From positions 2,064,408 through 2,128,407 of the forward strand of contig NW_024104302.1 in assembly GCF_003945595.2 (NCBI RefSeq): a DNA stretch of 64,000 nucleotides. The letters run 5' to 3'. The position numbers and the translations under genes were made by a program. Positions 23,761-34,340 of this stretch are shown here, piece by piece. The stretch is from Pipra filicauda (taxonomy: Eukaryota; Chordata; Aves; Passeriformes; Pipridae). Position 1 is the first letter of the stretch; each line of letters starts with the position of its first letter. The notes below the pieces were generated by a model, which saw nothing but the letters and a program-made list of their open reading frames with translations, had not been told where the DNA came from and did no database searches.

Positions 23761-25600
23761 CAGGGGCTGGGGCGGGGGATCGACAGGTGAGGGCGGCCGG
23801 ACCGGGGCTGGGGGTGCCGCGTCACAGCATCAGTGGGTCACAGACTGGTTTGGGTTGGAAGGGACCTTAAAGCCCATCCAGTCCCACTCCCAGGGCCACC
23901 TTCCGCTAGACCAGGCTGCTTCCTGGCCTTCCAGCCCGGCCTTGAACACTTAACACTTGCAGGGTAACTTGTAACAGGGTGTTCCTGTTCGTTTGTCCTG
24001 CAGGTTTCTGCTGACACGCTTAAAGGACTTCTGTGGAGAGTTTCTGAAGAAGAAACTGAACCTCTCCAATTGCGTAGCGGTTCACAGCTTGGCCCACATG
24101 TATTCCCTGAACCAGCTGGCCCTCAAAGCACAGGATATGATCAGGAGAAACTTCCACAAAGTCATCCAAGACGAGGAGTTCTACACTTTGCCGTTTCACC
24201 TCGTCCGGGACTGGTTCTCGGACTCAGAGATCACAGTGGACTCTGAAGAGATCCTCTTTGAGACTGTTTTAAAGTGGGTTCAGAAAAATCCTGAGGAAAG
24301 AGAGAGGTACTTTGAAGATCTCTTTAAGCTGCTGAGGTTGTCTCAGATGAAACCCACGTACCTGACTCGCAACGTCAAATCCGAGCGGCTGGTGTCGAGC
24401 AACGAGGCCTGTGTGAAGTTGGTGTCCGAGGCCGTGGAGAGCCATGCCCTGCGCTCTGAGAACCTGCAGTCCGGGAACCTGCAGCATTCCGCCTGTCCCG
24501 CCGCGCTGCTGCCGCGCTTCGGGCAGAACATGGATGTCATCATCGTCATCGGCGGCGTGTCCGAGGGCGGTGACTACCTGAGCGAGTGCGTGGGCTACTT
24601 CATCGATGAGGACAGGTGGGTCAACCTGCCACACATCCACAACCACCTGGACGGGCACGCCGTGGCCGTGACTGAGTCCTACGTGTATGTGGCTGGCTCC
24701 ATGGAGCCGGGGTTTGCCAAGACTGTGGAAAGGTACAATCCAAACAGAAACATTTGGGAGCAGGTCTCGAATCTAATCACCAGAAAGCATTCCTTTGGCC
24801 TGACTGAAGTGAAGGGCAACTTGTACAGTATTGGTGGGCACGGCAACTTCAGTCCAGGCTTTAAAGATGTGGCCATTTATAATCCTGAGCAGGACAAGTG
24901 GCAGAACCTGGAGTCGGCACCCAAGATCCTGCGGGATGTCAAAGCTGTCTCCGTGGAGGACCGGTTTGTGTACGTGGCCGCCCGCACCCCGGTCGACAGT
25001 GACAGCGAGGACGGGCTGAGGGCCGTTATTACCAGGTATGACACTGAAACCAGGCAGTGGCAGGACGTGGAGTCCCTGCCCCTCATCGACAACTACTGCT
25101 CCTTCCAGATGTCCGTTGCCAACACCAACTTCTACCACACGGCCTCGTGCTGCCCTAAGAGTTACCCCATCGACAACGAGGAGGCCAAGGGAAAGATCTC
25201 TGGCAGGGCCTCAGATGAAATCCTGGAATCCTTGCCCCCCGAGGTCCTGAGCATTGAAGGAGCAGCCATTTGTTACTACAAGGACGATGTGTTTATCATC
25301 GGGGGGTGGAAGAACAGCGATGACATTGACAAGCAGTACAGGAAGGAGGCCTATCGCTACTGCGCTGAGCGCAAGCGCTGGATGCTCCTGCCCCCGATGC
25401 CACAGCCCCGCTGCAGAGCCACCGCTTGCCACGTGAGGATCCCCTTCAGGTGCCTGCAGGGAACACAGAGGTACCCCATGCCACAAAACCTGATGTGGCA
25501 AAAGGATAGAATAAGGCAAATGCAGGAAAGGCAGATGCAGGAGATCCACCGACACTCCCTGACCTTACGGAGAATGCCACGCTCCCAGATTGAGTGCTAG
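23290..25600 (+). CDS. KLHL11: Kelch-like protein 11, BTB-BACK-Kelch CUL3 adaptor
   Basis: Substrate adaptor of a CUL3 RING E3 ubiquitin ligase. Two coding exons, 23290-23750 and 24004-25600, give 685 residues (human about 708). The intron is only 253 nt. Exon 1 holds an Ala/Pro/Gly/Glu-rich N-terminus (about residues 1-45) and most of the BTB domain ([24 protein letters not shown]). Exon 2 holds the end of BTB, the BACK domain (about 170-280, with [12 protein letters not shown] and a conserved WVQKN segment) and then kelch repeats ([31 protein letters not shown]). The C-terminus ends SQIEC. The start was chosen at the YY1-embedded ATG. The frame stays open upstream through the minisatellite, but nothing there resembles KLHL11. 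A duplicated RQMQE near the C-terminus appears specific to this sequence. Confidence 0.96.
23826..23951 (-). mobile_element. CR1 LINE 3'-end fragment in the KLHL11 intron
   Basis: The strand given shows the reverse complement of the avian CR1 3' end, recognisable from the block around TGGGTTGGAAGGGACC, then CTAGACCAGGCTGCT and CCTTGAACACTT. It is non-coding, diverged, and fills about half of the 253-nt intron. Confidence 0.85.
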
Positions 25601-28600
25601 TGTCTGGAATGCCACTCCTGATGGGCCTAGGAAGTAAACCCTTTTGTTAGGCTTGATATGTCTTTATAAGACATGAGGGTGTGGATTGGATTTGATGCAT
25701 AAAACCAGCATCTTTTGTGTACTGAAAAGTCAGAAGCTCAGAAGTTGAGGATGGGTGGGAATTGAGATGCTCTGTGAATCCAGCAGTATTCCTTAATGGT
25801 GCCTAGGGAGAAGCTGTAGCCTGTATCGGGCTGTGAAATGTCTCCGGGTGCGTTAAGCCTGTTACTTCTCTCCTCGGGTCTTTGGTTCCAAGGGTTTCTG
25901 TAGAGTTAATCTCTAACAGTTCTCCTTTGAAAATCAAAGATCTCTCTCTTAATAATTTAGTGGTTACATTTGTGTGTGCTTGAAAGCACCTTTTTATTTG
26001 CACTTATCTCTTGACATTCCTTTGATTCTCTCCTCAGTGACTAAACTTCACAGGATTGGTGTTGGTGTACTTGGCTTTCCCAAGCTGGAGGCAAGTGCAA
26101 TAGTTCTGTATGAAACAAAAGCACAATCTTCCTTTATGAAATTGCTTCAGGATGTTTCTATGTGTATTAAATATTTTGTATCTGTGCGTTGTAGAGAGGC
26201 TGCAGAGTTTGTTTATAAGTGGATGATTGATAGGACACAAGACACAGGAAGAGAGAACTTGAGGCAGTGGATTTTATTTCAGGTGTATCTGCAGGTTTGA
26301 GTCTGTGTTTGACAGCTTTGTTAGAAACTGGAGTCTAACAGCAGCCTGAGACAAGGAGTGACAACCAGTGTTGAACCACCCACCCACACTGGCTGTTCAT
26401 TTCTGTCAGAGTGGAGCAGTGAGAATGGGATTATTCCATGGGAATAGAGTGAAACCTGAGCTACACGTAGATCCTTTCTCAAATGTTGCACATGTTTTAA
26501 TTCTAGTGAAAAGTGATGGAAGAGCCCCTGCTGTTCCCAGCATGTCTCTGACAATCAGAACCCTTTGCCTTCCATGTGCTGTCCCGAGGAATTCCCAGCA
26601 GCCATACTGCAGCTCCATAATGAGCCCACACGTGCTCCTCTGGCAGGGAGAGATGGGTTTTCAAAGTCTTCAAATATCTGAATTTCCCCACTTGCTGTGG
26701 GGGTGAGATTTAAGCTCATTTAAACACCTTTTGGCATTCTGAGGTAATTTTACATCCAGCTGCCCTGGTTGACTGTGTGTTTCTTCCCACTGTACTCCCA
26801 GGGAATAGAATGTGGAGTATTCCCTTTGAGCTGTCCCACTGAGCGCTCCTGCCCAATCCGAGGATCCTATAGTTTACCAGCAGTTTCAGTGCATCCTTCC
26901 TACCTCCTTTTCTCTCCATCCTTCCCTTCTTTTGAATGTTCCAGGTTTTCCCAGCAGTGTAACTCAGGATCTTAGGGAAGGGAATGGGAGGAGTAATCTT
27001 GGTGTTCTGAAATCTGTGTAGACAAACCTTGTTGGAGAATGTGTTACTGTTCTTGGTTCCTTGATATTTGCTGGTGGTTTTGATGTGGGCATCTTCACTG
27101 CAAAGAACTTGTAACCAGTTTGGGGTTTGTTTTGTTTTTAGTTGGTTTGCTTTCTGAGCTGCTCCTCCTCCTTTTCCAGTTCTTCAGGCAGCCCAGATCG
27201 TATCTGAAACTTGGGGTAAGTCCTTCCACCACTGTGTGTAAAGGTTTCTCTGATGTGTATGTTCCTTAACGCACTACTTTGCAGTTCATGGGCCACTTTG
27301 GTATCAATAACTTGCCTGTTCGTGAGAGAGTCTCCAGCCTTGGTTTGAAAAACCCACCAAACTTGAAAAACTCTGAACGGTTTGTCCCAGTTGACCCCTC
27401 TGTGGTAACTGTATTGTATTTTCTTTGCCTGTTGGGTTGTTGGGGCAGGTGAAGTTTATGCTGCTGGCCTCATGCAAGTGGAAATAGGTGAGTTTAAGGT
27501 GATGTTTGCAGGTGACTGTTCCCAAACAGCTCCTGTAGGCCTGTAAGCCAGGAGTTGATCCATGGAGTTTGGCCCACGGATTCTTGCAGGTCTGGCTAGA
27601 GTAGGTTCAGAATTGCTGCCCCTGCAGGAGGTCTGTGATACAGTGTGGAAATGTCTCTCAGCTCTAGTGCTCAATCCATCAATGTAACAGCAGTTTGTGG
27701 GAGCTGGTTTTAAGATACTTTCCCAGACTTTGCACCAAAGCAACTGAGAGGAGTTCATATCCTTCACCTGGCTGGAGGGATTTAACAAGCAGTTGGAGGG
27801 TGGTAGTAGGTCACACCACCACAGCTCTATCTAAGCCCTCTTGTAGTCTGTCATGGAATACAGACAATTTGTAGGGAGAAACACGGAGATGATTATTTCA
27901 GTTGGAATAGCAACTAAATATTTAATGCATGGCAGCGTGCAACAAAGAGGCAAGAACAGACCTTGCAGTCTTGCTTTTTCTAAGCAAAATTGATATTGCA
28001 CTTTCCCAGGAGGACTTTGGGCTGACAGACAAGCTGTGTTGTTTAGTAAAAGCACTCCCCTCAGAGCCAGTGTCAGCCCAGCCCGTCCCTGGACGGGTAA
28101 CCTGTGTGTGCCAGCCGCATGCCGTGTGTGCTCCGTGTGCATGGCACTGGGGGTCCCTGGCAGCAGCATGGGCTACTCTAACCTTTGCTCTGCCAATTCT
28201 GGGGTAGTTTTAAGCATTGGTGCTTTTTGGCCTTGACTTTCAGTGGACTAACGGCATTGATGTGATTTGTGACTGACGGGTTGAACAATCCACTGCATCA
28301 CACGAGGTGTTGGGAGAATTGCATTCACAGCTCGGGCTGTAATTTAGCCCATGAACCTGTGAATCCATAACAGTTCCTTGCGGCCCTTGAGTGCCATAGC
28401 TTGCTGGGTGTTTATCAGATGACCCCATAAACAAAAGCCTGGGGGTTCTTTCTGTGTGTTTGTAGTGGCTGGTCAGCTGTCAGCAGGGTCCCAGTGTGTG
28501 TGAACAGGGAGGCTGACTGCTGGCCTCACTGTACTGGCGGTCACCGTAGTGACTCCCAGGGGCCATATGTGTACAGAATGTTTTATAACTACCTGGATAC

Positions 28601-29336
28601 CCCGTTAGTAGCCTGGGGGTGTCTGTGTTTTGAGTGCCTCTCTTGCACATAGTTAGAGACCACTACAGAGCTGAAGCAAAGAGCCCAGTGTTGCACGTGC
28701 TGTGAACGGCTGTGCCGAGCATTCCACTCCACTATTGCAATGGCGTTTTTCCCCATTACAGTAAATGTCAAAATCCAAACTCTTGGCTCAGCTTATGTGT
28801 TGTGGAATAGCCTGGTGGCTGCTGACAAACCAAGTCCTCAGGAATTACAACTGTTTAGGTTGTTCTTAACACAACCTTGTAAGAGGATGTTGTAACATCC
28901 AACGGGTTTTGAAAAGCAAGTGTAAAGTAGGTGGTTTGTGGCTTGGATTCATTTTCAGCTCTGTCCACTCTAGGTTGGGGTACAAACCATCTCTCCTGTT
29001 TGACAGTCCCGGGTGGAGTCTAATAAAACAGGTGCTCCTGAGGATCTAACTCTGTTACTAATATGAATGTATAGTGTGGAACTAACAAGCTCTTTGAAGA
29101 CCATTGATAGTCAGATCTTCCTCCTGGGTCCATGTCACTGTTGGTCACGGCAGCTCTGCTCTCCTGGGACATTAACGGAGGGGCAAGAGATTTCTGAGGA
29201 GCAGCACTCCTGTCCTTACCTGCGAGGTAAAGTAGTGTGTGTGATAGGCCCTTTGAAACAAATCCTGCTGTCATGTTCTTGACCTTAAATACACTGTACT
29301 AAAGTTTATTGTAAGAGGTGAATTAATGAAAATAAA
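25601..29336 (+). other. KLHL11: Probable long 3' UTR of KLHL11
   Basis: 3.7 kb without a recognisable coding segment follows the KLHL11 stop. Weak or internal hexamers occur (ATTAAA at 26166, AATAAA at 29022). A strong AATAAA at 29331-29336 is followed by T-rich sequence. The end is inferred, and shorter isoforms are possible. Confidence 0.55.
29331..29336 (+). terminator. KLHL11: Candidate KLHL11 distal poly(A) signal
   Basis: AATAAA on the plus strand lies 313 nt short of the KLHL10 stop codon on the opposite strand. The two convergent genes must end within a few hundred bases of each other, and overlapping 3' ends are possible. Confidence 0.55.
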
Positions 29337-29578
29337 CCTTTTATTTCTCTAGCATCCCACTGTACTTTTGATTTTTTAAGTTGCTGTACAGGCTGTGGCT
29401 GATAACACATGTTCTGTGGTGCCACAGAGTGAAAGCTTTAAATCCTAATGATTCTTTTGGCCTGTAGCAATTGTTTCTATTTTAGAACAAGAGAACATGC
29501 TCCCCTTCCTGCTCTAGAGACTTTACTAGCTAAAGAGAACTATTTACACAGGCATCCAATGGTGGGATGCTCAGAAGA

Positions 29579-29584
29579 CTTTAT
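29579..29584 (-). terminator. KLHL10: Candidate KLHL10 poly(A) signal
   Basis: TTTATT on the plus strand reads AATAAA on the minus strand, about 65 nt past the KLHL10 stop. This would give a very short 3' UTR, common in testis-expressed genes. Further minus-strand AATAAA copies at 29340-29345 and 29305-29310 are alternatives. Confidence 0.55.
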
Positions 29585-29648
29585 TGGCTCAGCAGGACTA
29601 TTTACAGGAGCATCCAGTGATGGCTGGACTTAGCTAAGGGGGAACTAT

Positions 29649-32600
29649 TTACAACGGCGCGCTCCGAGTTGAAGTGCTGAAGGAGATGTCCATGGAGTTG
29701 TTGTGCCGGTAGTAGTGTTGCCTGGCGATGTACTCCATGACGTTGGAGAGCCCTGGCACCACGCAGCAGCTGACGGCACTGCGGGTGATGCCCATGCTGT
29801 GGGCGTCGTACCACTCGTTGGTGTCCTCCTCGTAGCACTCAGCAGCCACGGTGGTGCTGAACCCGTTAAAGCCCCCGACCACGAACAACAGGCCGTCCAT
29901 CACCTCGATGCCAAAGTTGCTGCGTGGGTTTAGCATGGAGGGCACGGCGCGCCAGGCGTCGGTGGCGGGGTTATACGCTTCCACGGTCTGGAGCCGGCTG
30001 TTTCCATCAAACCCTCCGACCTGCGAATGCCGAAGGGACAGAGCTGAAAAGGGCCTTCCCTCAGCCAGATCCTGTCACGCACCAGTGAGATGGGAGCTGC
30101 CTCTGCCTCCCTGGCGGTGGTCTGAGCATGGTGGAGAGCACAGGATTTCAGAACAGGGCGCTTGCTTATCGCAGTCTGCTCCCTTGGGAGCTTCCCAAGG
30201 CACTGTGTGCAGCTGTCAGATTTGACAGTTCTCCAGGGGTTGGATGCAGTCCATGGAGAATATAAACAATGAATGAACAGGCCCAAGCCCTGCTGTGTGC
30301 TGCTGATGCTGTTGGTAGTGGCAGAAGATAAGTTGTTTGCTGCAGCTGCTTAAACGTGGCCCACATCTTTTTCTTACCAAAAAGCGTGTGATGGGTGATA
30401 ACATTCTTGGTAAGTCCATCAACTGTTCTGGTTCTGACTTCCCTAAACCTCACATAAACACACGGCCAGCCTGGTGTTGTGGGAACTGCAGCCATACAAA
30501 GGCCTGCAGTGCAGGGTGGTGGTGGCCCTTACCGCGTACACCTGGTTCCCGTACGCCATCACTCCAACCCCGCTCCTCCTGCTGCTCATCGGGGCGATCA
30601 GGGACCACTGGTTTGTGGCAGGGTCAAACACTTCAGCTGAGCTGAGGCACTGATCACCATCAAACCCACCACAGATGTACACCTGGGGACAGGAGAGAGA
30701 GGAAAGTGCGAGGGGAGCAGTTAGACCATTGGTGAGACAGTCTGTTAGAGAGAAAATGAATGGTGTGGCTGGATTTTTGGGGTGTCTTGTTTTGTTTTAG
30801 GAGGGGAATGAGAATGTCATCCTGGGTTTGAAGTAGCAGCACTACAGGGAGCTGAAGCCAGCAGGATTTAGACCCTTAATTTCCCAAGCTGCATGAAGCA
30901 GACAGGCCTGGTATTGTACCTTTGGCCAGGAAAAGGGCTGGCGGGCACCAGGTGGGCTGTTGGGGGGCAGCAGCTCCAGAAGAGTTTTCACACTCCTGGT
31001 CACATCTCTGCCACATGAGGCAGATGCTGTTTTATATCTGTAGGTCCAGGATTTAATGAATTGTTACAAATTCAGTGAAGGTTTATGTGAACTTTCTTCA
31101 TGTTGCAACTCTCCATCCTCTCCCCTTACCTTTCCGTTCAGAGTGGTCGCGTTGGCGTCGCTCCTCTGCTCGTGCATGGGGGTGATCAGGGTCCACTGGT
31201 TGGTGTCTGGGTCGTAGCGCTCCGCTGTGTTGAGCCGTATGTACCCGTCAAACCCTCCCATGGCGTAGATGAAGTTGTCCACGACGGTGACGCTGACGTA
31301 GCAGCGCCGCGAGTGCATGGGTGCCACCTGCTGCCACGTCTTCTGGAGTGGGTCAAACCGCTTGACGATGTTGAAATAATCTGTGCCATCAAATCCGCCG
31401 ATGACATAGACGTAGCCTTTCAAATACGCTGAGCCGTGGTAGGCAACAGGGCTCTCTTGCTCCCAGGGGATGTTCAGCCACTTGTCAGTGCGGCCGTCGT
31501 AGGTCTCGATGGCACTGGTGGCGCCGCCCCCGCTCCAGCCCCCGATGGCAAAGAGGATGGCGTAGGGCAGGCGCGGCCGGGTGAGTGGGTTGGCATTGGC
31601 TGAGGAGCTCTGGCCGTACGAGTTCAGGTCGTAGATTTCTGACAGGGCACTGATGATGAGATCTTTGCACTCAGCATTGTCCTTCACGTACTCGTGAGCT
31701 TTGACGTTGTTCATGAAGTAGTCAGACTGTAGGAGTGCCAGTCGAACCTGGAACATGCAAGGAGGAGGTTAGAATACTAATGCTGATGGTTTCCCCCTCG
31801 GCAGCCTTTGGGGACAGCTTCAAAGCTGTGCTGCACCCACCTTGCCCAGCAAGCAGGCGATGTACTGCCTCCTGTTCTGCGGGTCGTGAGCGATCCACCT
31901 CAGCACAGCCTCGAACACGGCTTCTTCTCGCTTCACGTTGAGCTCATCCTTCTCAATGATGTGTGCCAGCTCCTCAGCAGAGAGGTCTAGGAACTCCTCG
32001 GACACCTGGGACACCTCCTCGAAGTGATGCAGGATGTATGCACAGGCGGCTGCGCGCAGGTCGGGGCAATAGTAATAGTCGGTGAGTCTGCAGGTGCCAA
32101 TGCAGTTCTCAAAGCAGAGTCTGGATCTCAGGAACTCGCAGCACAGGTTGACTATGCCCATGACATTGAATTGGTCTGCTGCAGCCAGCAAACTCTCAAC
32201 GTTGTCCTCCGTGATGGGTACTGTCCCAGTGTAGGCATAATTGATGATGAGACCCATCATTTCAGCTGAAACACCGGGGATTTGATAGACCATCTTGCCC
32301 GGGCGGTCCCAGTTGGTAAACAGAGTCCTGAAAACACAGCATTGCTGCATTAAATCCTGTCCTTGGGTCCCCTGTGTTTCCCGAATTCCCAGGGCAACAG
32401 TTTAGGCACTGGCAGGAGCCCTGCTGGGAGGCTCCATAGTTTATTAATTAATGTTTTACTTCCTGGTTGTTTGAAAAAGGAGATACAGCCTCTGGCTGGG
32501 GACAGGGAGCACCAGGGTGAACGGCCCCCATGCCTCCACAGGAATCATAAAATCACAAAATGGCCTAGGTTGGAGGGGACCTTAAGGATTATCCCATTCC

Positions 32601-32992
32601 AACCCCTGCCACGGGTAGGAACTCCTTCCACTAGACCAGGTTGCTCCAAGCCCCATCCAACCTGGCCTTGGACACTTCCAGAGATGGGGCAGTCACAGCT
32701 TCTCTGGGCAACCTGTGCTAGGAACTCACCTGGCTCACAGGGAGGAATTTTTTCCAAATATCTAATATAAACCTCTGTCAGTGTGACACCATTACCCCTT
32801 GTCCTGTCACTCCAGGCCCTTGTAAATAAATCCTTGTGTTTCCAGTACTGACCTGAAGTATACACTGCAACAAGAGAGGATGAGCTTGTGAGCTTTGAAT
32901 TCCACTCCATCTACGCTTATGATCACATCACAGAATCTACCTTCCAGGCGGAGCTCATTGGAGATGGAATTCTTGTCTTTCATCCACTCCAT
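29649..32992 (-). CDS. KLHL10: Kelch-like protein 10, BTB-BACK-Kelch CUL3 adaptor
   Basis: In mammals this is a spermatid-specific CUL3 substrate adaptor needed for male fertility. Five coding exons on the minus strand: 32992-32853, 32327-31841, 31747-31130, 30682-30533, 30020-29649. They total 1767 nt, or 588 residues (human about 608). Exons 1-2 encode BTB (ELRLEGRFCDVII, AHKLILSCCSVYF) and most of BACK (DELNVKREEAVFEA). Exons 3-5 carry six kelch units with repeated double-Gly motifs (AIGGWSGGG, VIGGFDGTD, AMGGFDGYI, ICGGFDGD, VGGFDGNS, VVGGFNGFS). The ATG at 32992 is supported by an in-frame TAG ten codons upstream at 33022-33020. The N-terminus is shorter than in human. It converges on KLHL11 and is divergent from NT5C3B. 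Confidence 0.96.
32546..32845 (-). mobile_element. CR1 LINE 3'-end fragment in KLHL10 intron 1
   Basis: About 300 nt of CR1 in reverse orientation. The A-rich tail end is near 32546, followed by GGTTGGAGGGGACCTTA, CACTAGACCAGGTTGCTCC, CCAACCTGGCCTTGG and CTTCTCTGGGCAACCTG, and it extends to the CCCTTGTCCTGTCACT block. It makes up more than half of the 525-nt intron and ends within a few bases of the exon 1 splice donor at 32852. Confidence 0.93.
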
Positions 32993-33489
32993 GTTGGAGG
33001 ATGACTGGTGGGTGCTGAGCTAATACCACGTGTGAGTCAGAGGCAGAGTGGACCTCGCTGACACGCGTGGAGTACTCTGGTGTTGCCTGCAAACATCCAG
33101 CGCTGAACCCCCTCGCTGGCTCTGGATTGTGACCCGTGATGACATCACAACCACAGGGGTGACCCAGGCCCAACATTCCCTGGTTGCCCGCAGCCTTCTC
33201 TTCCCCTCGGCCCAGGTTATGCTGAACCCTGGGCCTGCACCATGTTGATGGTTGCTTGGAGCAAATGGTTGCTTGGAGCAAAATCGTCTGTGTGATCCCC
33301 CACCATAATAATACTTAATAATAATAAATTATCCTCAGTATTATTTTGCCAGAGTGTAAAAGTCCCCAAAGGTGGGCACTGACTGCTGCTGAAGTGCCTT
33401 GTGCCACCTCACCCAGGAGGAAGCTGAGGCACAGCCCAGCTCCTGTCAGTGCTGAAGTCGCACACGCTGCCCCTGATTTGTCACTCGAG
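32993..33489. promoter_or_regulatory. KLHL10: KLHL10 upstream region
   Basis: Non-coding and not a CpG island, as expected for a tissue-restricted gene. A CRE/AP-1-like TGACATCA lies at 33140-33147 inside the near-palindrome GTGATGACATCAC. This would suit regulation by CREM-type factors in spermatids, which is inference only. An AT-rich ATAATAATA stretch lies at about 33303-33340. Confidence 0.4.
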
Positions 33490-33663
33490 GTGTGCCAGGG
33501 GAGGTTTAGGTTGGATATTGGGAAACTTTTTTCCCCAAAAGGGCTGTCCAGCCCTGGCACAGCTGCCCAGGGCAGCAGCGGTGGCGTCCTCATCCCTGTC
33601 CAGGTTTAAAAGCCGTGTGGCTCTTGGGGACATGGGTTAGTGGTGGCCTTGGCAGTGCTGGGG
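33490..33663 (+). mobile_element. CR1 LINE fragment upstream of NT5C3B
   Basis: Sense-orientation CR1 segment recognised by TTTAGGTTGGATATTGGG, then CTGCCCAGGGCAG, CCAGGTTTAAAAG and GTGGCCTTGGCAGTGCTGGG. The extreme 3' tail is missing, and the fragment stops where the NT5C3B CpG island begins. Confidence 0.85.
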
Positions 33664-33664
33664 G

Positions 33665-34340
33665 ACGGTTCTCTGCGGGCATTTCCCGCACAGGGTTCCG
33701 CGACTCCGCGTCCCCGGCGCTGCGGGGCGGTTCAGTGCCGGGCGCCCTTGCGGGCCCGAACGGCCCTGCCGGCGGCTTCTTTATTGGAATCTTTCCTTTC
33801 TGCTTCGCCCTCCCCGCTCGCTGCGGCAGAAACGAAACCGCCGGTCCCGCCCCGCGCTGCTGCGGGCGCCGGGCGGAGGCGCAGCCGGGGCGCGAGGGGT
33901 CCCCCCGCACCCCCTGCCCCGAGCACGCCCCGAGCACGCCCCGAGTCCCCCCCGGCCCCGCGGCCGCGTTCCGGTCCCGCCCCCCGGCCCCGCCCCGCGG
34001 CTGCGCGGCCCGGCGGGAGCGGAGCGGGAGCGATGGTGAGCGGGGTCCGCGGGCCGGGAGCCCGGGCTGGGGCAGCGGCGGCCCCGGGGCTGGGCGGGGG
34101 AGCGCGGCCAGGAGGGCGCTGGAGGCTCCTCGGTCCCACCAGGGCGGCACCGAGCGGGGTCTCTGCTCTGCCCGCAGGTGCCCGAGCTGGAGAAAGCCAC
34201 GGTCCGGATCCGGCAGCCCGAGCGCGTGCGGGGGATCATCCGGACCCTCCGGGAGCAGGGGGGGGCCAAGCTGCAGGTACCGGCCCCGGCGGGGCAGGAG
34301 GTGCATCGCTCACGCTCCGTCCTTGTCTCAGCTGGCCCTT
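33665..34340 (+). promoter_or_regulatory. NT5C3B: NT5C3B CpG-island promoter
   Basis: Very CpG-rich sequence surrounds the initiator ATG at 34033. A reverse CCAAT box (ATTGG) lies near 33783, and two near-identical GAGCACGCCCC units lie near 33920-33945. Divergent KLHL10 starts 1.04 kb away, so some regulatory sequence may be shared, though only NT5C3B sits in the island. Confidence 0.7.
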
